Notes: generated by a model from the letters alone, not told the origin. 64,000 nt of DNA from Pyxidicoccus caerfyrddinensis (GCF_010894405.1 NZ_JAAIYA010000009.1:1-64000); one strand, 5' to 3'; counted from the stretch's first letter, positions 48,311-55,811 are shown. A program made the numbers and translations.

Positions 48311-48979
48311 TCACGCTTCCTCCCCTTGCGTCTCGCGCTGGAGATCCAGCAGGTAGAGCTTCAGGTAGGCCTGCGCGCGGCTGACGCGCTTGTAGGAGTT
48401 GACCACCGTGATGTTCAGGCGCCGGGCACATTCTTCGTGATCCTCGACGTCTTCGTGGTGGTACAGCTCCCATGCAGAGGCCTCCTTCGGGTGCTCCTGC
48501 TGGAGTCGGGCAAACGCCGCCCAGTACAGCTCCTGGGCCTCGGCGCGCTGCTCGGTCCGCTTTCCTGCCTCGACAGCGCGGGCCACCTCGGAAGGTGGCT
48601 CCTCCATGGCGTCATCGGGGTCTGACGGAGGCGCCGCGAGCTCCTCGCGGTGCCGCCGGTAGAAGTCGATGGCCACGTGCTTGACGATGCGCAGGAAGAA
48701 CGTCTTGGGAGACGCGCTCCGGCCGGGCATCTGCTCGGAGACGCCCCTGAACTGGTCGAGGCCGCGGTCGATGAACTTCCCCACCGCGTCCTGGAAGAGC
48801 TCGTCCGCGTCCGCTGGGGAACCGCGGCCGTAGCTCGCCTGAATCTTGCTGATGACATAGCGCGCGGGGCGGCCCCACCGGTCCACCAACGAACCGAGGT
48901 GGGCCCCGACGGGCTCGCCAGCGGCGCGGCGGCGGACCACCTCCGCGAACAATTCGTCATCCGTGAGCTGCTCGTACAC
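48311..48979 (-). CDS. ECF-type RNA polymerase sigma factor
   Basis: 222 residues. Region 2 is around 40-110 (ARYVISKIQASYGRGSPADA, DELFQDAVGKFIDRGLDQF, KTFFLRIVKHVAIDFYRRHR). Region 4 is around 150-210 (HEDVEDHEECARRLNITVVN, YKRVSRAQAYLKLYLLDLQ). It heads the pair with the zf-HC2-like gene and is divergent from the Y RNA-like element at 49264. The 284-base gap contains a perfect CCTCT-AA-AGAGG inverted repeat at 49175-49186. Confidence 0.85.
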   Translation of the reverse strand: MYEQLTDDELFAEVVRRRAAGEPVGAHLGSLVDRWGRPARYVISKIQASYGRGSPADADELFQDAVGKFIDRGLDQFRGVSEQMPGRSASPKTFFLRIVKHVAIDFYRRHREELAAPPSDPDDAMEEPPSEVARAVEAGKRTEQRAEAQELYWAAFARLQQEHPKEASAWELYHHEDVEDHEECARRLNITVVNSYKRVSRAQAYLKLYLLDLQRETQGEEA

Positions 48980-49263
48980 CGGAAGGACCTGAGGCCTGCG
49001 CCGGGAGAACCCCCCCGGGAGATGGGGTTACGGGGATGTGGCGCGGCAAGGTACCACGTTGGCATCCGCAGGCAGCCTCCGAGACGAGCAGGAAGGCCCC
49101 AAACCGCCTGGAAATGCGGACAGTTGGAACCTCCAGGGGCCGGACGCCGACCGCGCCGATTTCCTGACAAAATGCCTCTAAAGAGGGGAAGCGGTCCAGA
49201 AGCCCGGAAAATCCCGCCGTCAGGAACACAAAAAGGGCGCGTCCCTGCCCGCATCGCTTTCGA

Positions 49264-49391
49264 GCGCCCGGCCGAAGAGGCCTCACAAGCTCGTGGTTCA
49301 ACTCCACGCACCTACCCCAACGGGTGGATGTCCGTCGACGGTTCGACACTGACCTATCCAGTCAGCATTTCCGGCTTCTTCACTCGGGCAC
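49264..49391 (+). ncRNA. YrlA-like Y RNA 2, permuted tRNA mimic
   Basis: 128 nt. The first 19 bases, GCGCCCGGCCGAAGAGGCC, are identical to element 1. The outer stem is closed by CGGGCAC (49385-49391) and the inner stem is GAGGCC/GGCTTC. The core has a T arm CGTGG-TTCAACT-CCACG (49292-49308). A 9-bp acceptor-like hairpin with one mismatch follows (CACCTACCC-CAAC-GGGTGGATG), then a D-like arm GTCGA/TCGAC (49334-49347). The anticodon-like arm is CTGAC-CTATCCA-GTCAG (49349-49365), with a 7-base loop that keeps U33. A short T-rich run (CTTTTT) follows the outer stem. It ends 25 bases before the phosphatase gene and shares its direction. Confidence 0.8.
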
Positions 49392-49416
49392 TCATTCTTT
49401 TTCGAGGTCTTGCGTC

Positions 49417-50124
49417 ATGTCCGCCCGCACCATCGTCATCGGAGACCTCCACGGCTGCCACGACGAGGCCCTGGAGCTGCTCGCCAAGGTGGGGGCCACG
49501 TCCAGCGACCGGGTCATCTTCGCGGGGGACCTGGTGGACCGCGGCCCGAAGCGGCGCGAGTGCGTGGAGCTGGCGATGCGGCACGAGGCCATCCTCGGCA
49601 ACCACGAGGAGAAGCATCTGCAGCAGCGCCGCCGCTCGGACGACCGGCTGCTGCCGGACCACCTCGAGACGCGCCGCGTGCTGGAGCCGGAGCACTACGA
49701 CTGGATGGCGGGCCTGCCCCACTTCATCCGGCTGCCAGAGCACAACGCCGTCGTCGTGCACGCCGGCATGCTGCCCGACAAGCCCGTCGAGGCCCAGGAC
49801 CCCTACCACCTGCTCCACGTGCAGTGCATCCAGCCACCCTCGCCCAAGAGCTTCTGGCCCTCCAAGGCTCCCGAGGGAAGCAGGTTCTGGACGCACCACT
49901 GGAAGGGCCCCGAGCGGGTCATCTTCGGCCACACCGTCTTCGACCAGCCGCTCGTCACCGAGCACGCGGTGGGTATCGACACCGGCTGCGTGTATGGCCG
50001 CTCACTGACGGCGGTGGTGCTCCCCACCTGGGAGCTCGTCTCGGTGCCGGCCCGGAACACGTACCGGGGTGGCAAAGAAGTGGCGAAGTTCCCGGTGCAC
50101 GGCGACGTGTGCGTCTACTCCTGA
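49417..50124 (+). CDS. PPP-family metallophosphoesterase (PrpE/ApaH-like)
   Basis: 235 residues with the full PPP signature: GDLHGC (residues 9-14), FAGDLVDRGPKRRE, ILGNHEEKH, VVHAGMLP and FGHTVFDQ. Small bacterial members hydrolyse diadenosine tetraphosphate or protein phosphoserine/threonine. It lies between two Y RNA-like elements and upstream of rsr. Whether it acts on RNA ends, Np4A caps or protein is unknown; removal of Np4A caps would suit an RNA-quality locus but is only inference. ATG 49417 was chosen because the upstream frame runs into the Y RNA element. Confidence 0.88.
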   Translation: MSARTIVIGDLHGCHDEALELLAKVGATSSDRVIFAGDLVDRGPKRRECVELAMRHEAILGNHEEKHLQQRRRSDDRLLPDHLETRRVLEPEHYDWMAGLPHFIRLPEHNAVVVHAGMLPDKPVEAQDPYHLLHVQCIQPPSPKSFWPSKAPEGSRFWTHHWKGPERVIFGHTVFDQPLVTEHAVGIDTGCVYGRSLTAVVLPTWELVSVPARNTYRGGKEVAKFPVHGDVCVYS

Positions 50125-50141
50125 AGCACTGACAGCTTTTC

Positions 50142-50272
50142 GCGCCCGTCCGACGGGGCCCCACACGCAAGAGGTGCGGGTTCGACTCCCGCCGGCCGCC
50201 CTGCGGCCGTAGCTCAACGGTAGAGCGCTGGACTTGGGCTCCAGAGGACAACCGGCCTCGTCACTCGGGCGC
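50142..50272 (+). ncRNA. YrlA-like Y RNA 3, permuted tRNA mimic (Pro-UGG-like)
   Basis: 131 nt. Outer stem GCGCCCG (50142-50148)/CGGGCGC (50266-50272), internal loop TCCGAC/GTCACT, inner stem GGGGCC/GGCCTC. The 5' run GTCCGA equals the Ro60-site sequence of vertebrate Y RNAs as I recall it. T arm GCGGG-TTCGACT-CCCGC (50176-50192), acceptor 3' strand CGGCCGC, three-base loop CCT, acceptor 5' strand GCGGCCG (50203-50209), TA, D arm GCTC-AACGGTA-GAGC, and anticodon arm CTGGA-CTTGGGC-TCCAG with TGG at the anticodon. ATTTTTTC follows directly, making the outer stem an intrinsic terminator. It starts 17 bases after the phosphatase stop and ends 151 bases before rsr. Confidence 0.87.
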
Positions 50273-50297
50273 ATTTTTTCTTCCTTCCAACGACTTC

Positions 50298-50335
50298 GCA
50301 CGGGCGGCCTTCGCTGACGTGAAGGCCGCACGTGC
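50298..50335 (+). promoter_or_regulatory. Strong hairpin in the rsr leader
   Basis: GCGGCCTTC (50304-50312) and GAAGGCCGC (50321-50329) pair perfectly around an 8-base loop. After one G/A mismatch, GCACG/CGTGC extend the stem to 14 pairs. It lies between Y RNA 3 and the rsr start, followed by a smaller CTCGC/GCGAG hairpin at 50358-50374. No T-run follows, so it is more likely a leader structure than a terminator. Confidence 0.55.
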
Positions 50336-50423
50336 GTTCCACGCGCGGTGCACTCCCCTCGCCTCACACGCGAGAGGTCCGCCCCGCGCCTGACCCGCGG
50401 CATGTCCCGAAAGGGGAACACCC

Positions 50424-52199
50424 ATGACGACCCCGACGCAGAACACGAACCTGTTGCCCGAGGCGCAGCGCGGCCCGGCCGAGCGGCTGCTGGACCTGGT
50501 GCTCGGAGGCTCGGCGCACCTGTGGCACAACCGGCCCGGGCTGGACGTGAACGGCACCTGGTACGCGGCGGCGCACGCCACCCCGGCGCAGAAGGCCAGC
50601 GGGCGGCCGGTGAAGCCGGGCCTCTTCGTGCCGGCGGCGGTGAAGCTCTACCGGCAGCTCCTGGACATCTACAAGCTCAACGCGGAGCTGATGGCGCACT
50701 TCGCGTCGTACGCGCTGACGCAGACGGACTGGCGTGACCTGAAGGTGGCCACGTGCGCGCTCATGCTGGTGCAGGAGCACGCGGGCCAGCCCGTGCGCGA
50801 CGACAACGGCCAGGTGGCGTTCCACGACGACGACTGGCGGGCCATTGGCGAGGCGATGGTGCTCCACTACGAGCGCAAGTCCACGCGCATGCTCGCGCCC
50901 AAGGCCGTGCTGCGGGTGGCGGAGCTGCTCGAGCAGCCGGAGATTGCGCGCCTCAACCGCGAGGCGGGCTTCGGTGACCCCGCGTCCCGCAAGGCGCCGC
51001 TGGGCCGCTGGAAGCGCGTCGCGTCCAAGTGGCTGGCGGCACGTGAGGCGAACCTGCCGATGCTCCAGGGTCTGGTGAAGGCCGGGTACAAGGAGACGTT
51101 GAAGAAGCTGGCGCGCAAGGCGGGGTACAAGCCGGGCACGCAGGCCTTCTTCGAGGTGCTCGGCTGGAAGCAGAAGCAGTCCGACGCGGGCCACCGCACG
51201 GTGGGCCTGACGGGCCTGACGCTGGTCAAGCGCGAGCGCTTCGACGGGCTGTCGGAGGCGGAGATCTGCGAGTGGGTCGAGCTGGAGCGCCTCTCCTACA
51301 AGGAGGTGGTGGGCCGGCTGCCGAAGGACGTGGGCCTCACGCCGGCCATCATGGCGGCCCTGCTCCCGTCCCTGTCGGACCGTGACCTGCGGCTGATGAC
51401 GCCGACGCTGGAGGAGCTGGGCCTGCTGGCGGAGCCCGCGGTGCGCACGCGCTGGGAGAAGGCGGTGGCGAGCGCCACGGACCAGCGGGCGCTGAACATC
51501 GCGAAGAACGTGCGCAGCGTGGTGCTGCGGCAGAAGCTGGAGGAGGCGAGCGACAACGCGGCCCGCACCGCGGTGGCGGAGGCGACGGCGGAGACCGACG
51601 TGAGGGTGATGTTCCTCATCGACAAGTCGGGGTCCATGGAGGGGGCCATCGAGAACTCGAAGGAGGCGCTGGCGCGCATCCTCGCGGGCTTCCCGATGGA
51701 GAAGCTGCACATCGCGGCGTTCGACACGATGGGCACGGTGCTGCGGCCGAAGGCGGCCAACCGCACCGCCGTCCAGCACATGCTGGCCGGGCTGAAGGCG
51801 TCGGGTGGCACCACGCACGCGGCCGCGTTGCAGGCACTGCACCGCGACGGCGTGAGGGTGCCGGAGGGGGCGAAGCTGGTGGTCATCGTGGTGGGTGACG
51901 AGGCGGGCGAGGCGGGGGACCAGTTCGCCCGGGCGTTCCGTGACTTCGGCTACACCGTGTCGGCCATGGCGTTGCTGGTGTCCGTGGCGGGTGCGCGCGG
52001 CAACACGGTGCGCACGTGCGCGGGGCAGCTGAAGGTGCCGTTCAGCGAGGTGAACGTGGACCAGTTCGCGGACCCGTACCAGGTGCCGCGCGTGCTGAAG
52101 GCGCTGCTGGACGCGCCGGCGGCACAGGGCGGTGCCACCACCGTGCAGTCCGGGTGGGTGGAGCGGGTGATGCGCACGCCGCTGCTGAAGGTGGCGTGA
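50424..52199 (+). CDS. rsr: Ro60 orthologue, TROVE-domain RNA-binding protein
   Basis: 591 residues. Residues 20-360 form the TROVE domain (HEAT-like ring; early block PAERLLDLVLGGSAHLW, later FARAFRDF outside it). Residues 395-590 form a von Willebrand A domain with a MIDAS site: D400-x-S402-x-S404 in FLIDKSGSM, Thr in GGTTH, Asp in VVGDEAGEAG. Ro60 rings bind misfolded RNA ends and Y RNAs and, in bacteria, can tether PNPase. The leader contains a Y RNA-like gene and a hairpin. ATG 50424 is preceded by AAAGGGGA. The next two genes follow at 33 and 17 bases, indicating an operon. Confidence 0.94.
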   Translation: MTTPTQNTNLLPEAQRGPAERLLDLVLGGSAHLWHNRPGLDVNGTWYAAAHATPAQKASGRPVKPGLFVPAAVKLYRQLLDIYKLNAELMAHFASYALTQTDWRDLKVATCALMLVQEHAGQPVRDDNGQVAFHDDDWRAIGEAMVLHYERKSTRMLAPKAVLRVAELLEQPEIARLNREAGFGDPASRKAPLGRWKRVASKWLAAREANLPMLQGLVKAGYKETLKKLARKAGYKPGTQAFFEVLGWKQKQSDAGHRTVGLTGLTLVKRERFDGLSEAEICEWVELERLSYKEVVGRLPKDVGLTPAIMAALLPSLSDRDLRLMTPTLEELGLLAEPAVRTRWEKAVASATDQRALNIAKNVRSVVLRQKLEEASDNAARTAVAEATAETDVRVMFLIDKSGSMEGAIENSKEALARILAGFPMEKLHIAAFDTMGTVLRPKAANRTAVQHMLAGLKASGGTTHAAALQALHRDGVRVPEGAKLVVIVVGDEAGEAGDQFARAFRDFGYTVSAMALLVSVAGARGNTVRTCAGQLKVPFSEVNVDQFADPYQVPRVLKALLDAPAAQGGATTVQSGWVERVMRTPLLKVA

Positions 52200-52232
52200 G
52201 TCGCGTGTAGCAGTGGGAAAGGAGGAGGCGGC

Positions 52233-53351
52233 GTGGACTACCGGAAGTTCCTCGGGAAGGTGGAGTCGGCGGTGCTGCCGTATCTCGGCGGCGGCACCGT
52301 GGACGCCCCCTCGCGCCGCCTCCGTGTCGCCACCCCGGTCCGTCCGGGGTGGTGGCGCTTCGAGGTGCAGGGGCGGGTCGCCACGGCGCGTGAGCCGGCC
52401 GGGCCGGAGGGCCTGGACGGGCTGCCGCGCGTGCGGGGCCATGTGTGGGGCAGCCGGCTGGTGCGCGAGGGCGCGGTGGCCGAGCCCCTGGAGTTGATGC
52501 CGGAGGAGGAGCCGCCCCGGCTGGCGCTGGTGAGTGCCCGGCGGTGGCATGACGGCTCGCTGCTATTCGACGGGTTGGAGTTCGAGGGTGAGGCGGAGGA
52601 TGCGGCGCGCCGCGCGCTGGAGGAGGGCCAGTCCCTCGCCGGTGCGAAGGGCGTGAGCGCGGCGCTGCGGGCGGCGTTCGGCTACGCGCTGCTGGAGGGG
52701 GCGTCGCGTGCGCTGGCCATCCGCTTCGCGCCGGCCGAGGTGCGCGCGCGGGTGCTGGACGTGGCGGAGGGCGGCCGCGAGAAGGCGGAGGCGTGCCTGC
52801 GGCACCTGGTGGCCGAGCGCGAGGCGCACCTGCGGGCACGGGCGGTGCGGGAGGCGCGGACGCAGGAGGAGCGCGAGGCGGCGCGGGTGCGGGAGTACGC
52901 GGCGGGGTTGGTGTCGGAGGCGCAGCGGCGGGCGGCGGCTGGGAGCGCGTACCCGGCGGACACGATGTCCGAGGCACAGCGACGCGTGCTGGAGCGCGGG
53001 GCGGCGGCGGGACGGGCCCATGCGGCGCAGGTGGTGGCCGAGGCGGTGTCGCGCGTTCACCACGGGCGTCGGGGTGCGCGGGAGGACGGTGCGGAGCGCG
53101 CGGAGCGGGCGCTCCTGAGCGCCGGGGCGCGGCTGCGCGACGTGCGGCGGCTGGGTGGCAACCGGCTGGAGGTGACGTACGCCTTCATGGGCGAGCGCTT
53201 CATCTCCATCGTCGACGCGGCGTCGCTCCAGGTGGTGGACGCGGGCGTGTGTCTCGCGGGCGCGGACAGCGAGGTGACGCTGGAGAGCCTTCCGTCCGTC
53301 ATCCGCGAGGCCATCGACACGGGCGTGCTGGTGATTACGCGGCACGCGTAG
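52233..53351 (+). CDS. Coiled-coil protein of the Ro60 operon, function unknown
   Basis: 372 residues, not recognised as a named family. Residues 1-110 are beta-rich (VATPVRPGWWRFEVQGRVAT). Residues 115-300 are long charged helices rich in Ala, Arg and Glu (REKAEACLRHLVAEREAHLR), probably coiled coil. Residues 305-372 are a compact alpha/beta module (NRLEVTYAFMGERFISIVDA, GVCLAGADSEVTLESLP). The start is GTG at 52233 with GGAGGAGG upstream. Its position between rsr and the JAMM gene suggests it works with the Ro60 particle. Confidence 0.75.
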   Translation: MDYRKFLGKVESAVLPYLGGGTVDAPSRRLRVATPVRPGWWRFEVQGRVATAREPAGPEGLDGLPRVRGHVWGSRLVREGAVAEPLELMPEEEPPRLALVSARRWHDGSLLFDGLEFEGEAEDAARRALEEGQSLAGAKGVSAALRAAFGYALLEGASRALAIRFAPAEVRARVLDVAEGGREKAEACLRHLVAEREAHLRARAVREARTQEEREAARVREYAAGLVSEAQRRAAAGSAYPADTMSEAQRRVLERGAAAGRAHAAQVVAEAVSRVHHGRRGAREDGAERAERALLSAGARLRDVRRLGGNRLEVTYAFMGERFISIVDAASLQVVDAGVCLAGADSEVTLESLPSVIREAIDTGVLVITRHA

Positions 53352-53368
53352 ACGGGAAGGAGGAAGCC

Positions 53369-53740
53369 ATGAGGACGCGAGAGGTGTGCCTGCTCATCGG
53401 CAGGGACGGCGATGTGCTGTGGAGTGACGAGTCCGACAACCCCTTCCTCCTGCCCGACTCGCGCGAGCGGTGGGAGGCCATCTGGCAGTTGCGAGCGGAG
53501 CTCGCGGAGGTGGCGCACAGCCACCCCGAGGGCCCGCTCGGCTTCTCCGCCGAGGACGAGAGCACCATGTCCGCGCTCACCTCCGCGCTCGGGCGGCCCC
53601 TGCGGTTCTCCGTGGTGGCGCCCGAGGGCATGGTGGCGCGCGTGGACGGGCGCGACGTGCTCCTCTCCGAGGAGCCCTGGTGGGCGGAGCCCCTGCGTCG
53701 CGTGTCCGGCATGCGGCGCGAGCCGATTGCATTGGCCTGA
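53369..53740 (+). CDS. JAMM/MPN-motif (Prok-JAB-like) protein
   Basis: 123 residues. The metal motif of JAB1/MPN metalloproteases is present: H50-S-H52-P, then S60 and D63 (HSHPEGPLGFSAEDE), with a candidate catalytic Glu upstream in WSDESDN. The length is that of a minimal Prok-JAB domain. Relatives remove ubiquitin-like tails or cleave cysteine-carrier proteins; no ubiquitin-like gene is nearby. It is the last gene of the rsr operon, 17 bases after the coiled-coil gene with a GGAAGGAGG site. The partner protein is unknown. Confidence 0.78.
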   Translation: MRTREVCLLIGRDGDVLWSDESDNPFLLPDSRERWEAIWQLRAELAEVAHSHPEGPLGFSAEDESTMSALTSALGRPLRFSVVAPEGMVARVDGRDVLLSEEPWWAEPLRRVSGMRREPIALA

Positions 53741-53791
53741 GCCCCGGCCTCGGATGAACCGGCTCCTCGCGAGCCAGGAGCGAAAATCAGG

Positions 53792-54352
53792 TCAGAGGCC
53801 GAGCTCCTTCTTCAGCTCGGCGTATGCGAGCCCCGCGGCCGACAGGCTCAGCTTGTCATCCAGCGAGGTCTCGGCAATCTCCGCGAAGGTATTCGTACGG
53901 CCCTTGGGAATGAAGACGGAGTCCCAATGGAAGCCGCCCTTGCCGCGCGGTGCATCCGCCAGCGTGCCTTCGACCTCCTTGAGAATCACCCTCCGCTGCA
54001 TGCCGTCGCAGAAGCAGACAGCGCACCGGATGGTCACCTTCCTGTCCTCGGAACGGACCAGCTCGCAGAGCCTTCCCCCGAGCTTCTCCCAGAAAGGCTT
54101 GATGAGAGTCCCCGGGAGACTGCCGAGGGCTTCGATGCAGAAGGCGCCATGCTCGACGATGATGGGATACCGGACCCGAGCGTAGGCCGCCGCGGCCTTG
54201 TTCATGACGAGCGCCTTCAGGTCCGTTTCGAGGAGCTCGCCAATGCCCGGCCTGGCCACCTTGACGAAGCCCAGCTTCGACGAGCCCTGGAAGAAGTGCT
54301 CGATCTCGCGGAGCTTGTCGGCATTCGACGTGAGGAAATAGACGGTCTTCAT
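53792..54352 (-). CDS. HAM1/RdgB-like protein, probably non-catalytic nucleotide sensor (KomB-like)
   Basis: 186 residues of the inosine-triphosphatase fold: FLTSNADKLREIEHFF at the N-terminus, DLKALVMNKAAAAYARV, LGSLPGTLIKPFWEKLG, and KGGFHWDSVFIPKGRTNTFA (canonical GfGyDpvF..p). The active-site segment that reads (E)DSGL in RdgB is VEHGAF here (residues 66-71), so the catalytic Asp is missing. In the Kongming defence system a HAM1 protein senses dITP together with a SIR2 protein. The SIR2 gene lies 16 bases upstream here. The sensor role is inference. Confidence 0.8.
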   Translation of the reverse strand: MKTVYFLTSNADKLREIEHFFQGSSKLGFVKVARPGIGELLETDLKALVMNKAAAAYARVRYPIIVEHGAFCIEALGSLPGTLIKPFWEKLGGRLCELVRSEDRKVTIRCAVCFCDGMQRRVILKEVEGTLADAPRGKGGFHWDSVFIPKGRTNTFAEIAETSLDDKLSLSAAGLAYAELKKELGL

Positions 54353-54368
54353 CCCAATCCACTCCTGG

Positions 54369-55214
54369 TCATGCGCCGATGCACTTCAGGAGCTCCGCGA
54401 CGCTTGCTGTCTTGTCCGTCGGGTCCAACTGGATGACGTCGACGTTCCACTGCTCGAGCAGCGCCGGCTGGACCGGTCCGGAGCCATGCGTGGCAAAGAA
54501 GCACTTGCGGGGCTTCAGCGGCACCTGGCTTCCGACCTGGCTGCGCTGGCGGAGCTGGTGCATGCGGTACCAGATGTAGCGGATGTTCAAGTCGCTGAAG
54601 CTGTAGCCGATGAACAGGAAGCTGTGGCTGAGCAGGTCCGCCCGCAGTCGCTGGTCCGCGGCATCCTCCAGGGCCATCCGGCCGAAGAAGCCGCTCTCCG
54701 TCAGGATGATGGTGTTGCGCATCTCCAGCGTGCCGTGGAACTTGATGACATCGCAGGCACCGGCCTCCTTCTTGTCCTGGAAGTCCACGAAGGAGGACAG
54801 CACGGAGACCTTCCTGCCCGCATCCCTGAGCGCGTGCTCGATGTGCCAGTCGAAGTTCGTCGTGTAGATGGTGTGCCACCTGTCCAGGTGGGTCAGGGCC
54901 TTGTGCGTGGGAGAGGTCCTGCGGAGCTCACTGGCCTCGTCCGAGTTGAACTTCCGCGCCATGCCATAGACGAGGCGCTCGAAGTTGTTCGGGTGCGCCA
55001 CGGCGAAGAACTCCGCGAGCTGCTCGGAGCTGCCATGTTGCTTGAACAGCTCCGGCTCGAAGCCCAGCGGCTCCGCCATGACCGCGATGAGCTCACTCCA
55101 GTCCGGCAGGTTCAGCGGCTTGGAGAAGCCCGCGCCCAGAAAGGGAATGAGCCGGCCTTCCTGGTACTCCTGCTGCAGCAAGGGTGCGGCCTGGGCCAGT
55201 TCGAGAACGGCCAT
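54369..55214 (-). CDS. SIR2-like NAD-consuming effector (KomC-like)
   Basis: 281 residues of the SIR2_2 type found in anti-phage systems. The nucleotide motif is FLGAGFSKP (GAG at 27-29); N120 and D122 are in IYTTNFD, and catalytic H160 in VIKFHGT. The end of the fold is FIGYSFSDLNIRYIW. Such proteins hydrolyse NAD+ to stop infected cells. The ATG at 55212-55214 has GGAGG five bases upstream and is preferred to an ATG nine codons earlier. The HAM1 gene follows closely on the same strand, forming a two-gene unit. Confidence 0.86.
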   Translation of the reverse strand: MAVLELAQAAPLLQQEYQEGRLIPFLGAGFSKPLNLPDWSELIAVMAEPLGFEPELFKQHGSSEQLAEFFAVAHPNNFERLVYGMARKFNSDEASELRRTSPTHKALTHLDRWHTIYTTNFDWHIEHALRDAGRKVSVLSSFVDFQDKKEAGACDVIKFHGTLEMRNTIILTESGFFGRMALEDAADQRLRADLLSHSFLFIGYSFSDLNIRYIWYRMHQLRQRSQVGSQVPLKPRKCFFATHGSGPVQPALLEQWNVDVIQLDPTDKTASVAELLKCIGA

Positions 55215-55301
55215 CGGCACCTCCGTGGCCGGGAAGCACATTCCCGCAATCGGACCTTGTCCACGTTGCCCCCTCGCGGCAACTCCGAGGCCATTCCCGG
55301 G

Positions 55302-55811
55302 TCAGATGGCCCGACCCCAGAGGTCCCGGATGTCGTGCGGGAGTTGGGACATCACGTCCTCGGCCTCGCCCTCGGAAATCTGGTGTCGGAGGGAGTCCAG
55401 TACGGCGCGCACCACGGGCTCCACCGCGTCCGGGTTGAGCGACAAATCCTCGCCCACGCGCCGCAGCAGGTGCTCGCGGTGGAACTTGGGCGGCAGCTCC
55501 TCCTCGTGCCGCTCGCAGCGGTGCAGCAACTCCGTCAGCTTGCGTGGGAGCTGGGCCTCCAGGTCGGCGGCCTCCTCGGCGAAGATGCGCTGCTCCAGCG
55601 CGCACAGCACGGAGACGGCCGCCTGCTGGGCCACCGAGGGAGACATGCCTCCCCGCTCGCACAGGTGGCCGAGGAAGGCCTTGTACGTCTGGCTGGCGCG
55701 CGACTCGCTCCGCTGAGCGCGCCGAACTTCGAGGGGAAGGTCGCGGCGGCTGACCGGTCGCTCGTCCTCCTGCGGGGCGCCTTTTCCCTGCTGCTCCTGG
55801 TCATCGGCCAT
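55302..55811 (-). CDS. DUF2267 protein
   Basis: 169 residues. A charged N-terminal tail (DDQEQQGKGAPQEDERPVS) is followed by two helical DUF2267 repeats, residues 40-105 (FLGHLCERGGMSPSVAQQAA, EEAADLEAQLPRKLTELLH) and 105-169 (LLRRVGEDLSLNPDAVEPVV, EAEDVMSQLPHDIRDLW). The xxMSQLPxDIRxLW ending is characteristic. The function of the family is unknown; members often occur among stress genes. It is upstream of the SIR2 gene on the same strand, with 87 bases between. Confidence 0.88.
   Translation of the reverse strand: MADDQEQQGKGAPQEDERPVSRRDLPLEVRRAQRSESRASQTYKAFLGHLCERGGMSPSVAQQAAVSVLCALEQRIFAEEAADLEAQLPRKLTELLHRCERHEEELPPKFHREHLLRRVGEDLSLNPDAVEPVVRAVLDSLRHQISEGEAEDVMSQLPHDIRDLWGRAI

Noticed and set aside
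49126-49186. ECF-type promoter (GGAAC) driving Y RNA 2
   Set aside because: GGAAC at 49126-49130 is present, but no convincing -10 follows at the right distance. The nearby CCTCT-AA-AGAGG repeat may be an operator, but nothing ties it to either gene.
50203-50244. 5' half of a normal proline tRNA gene
   Set aside because: No T arm or acceptor 3' strand follows; both lie upstream in permuted order. The sequence after the anticodon arm forms the Y RNA stem and a terminator.
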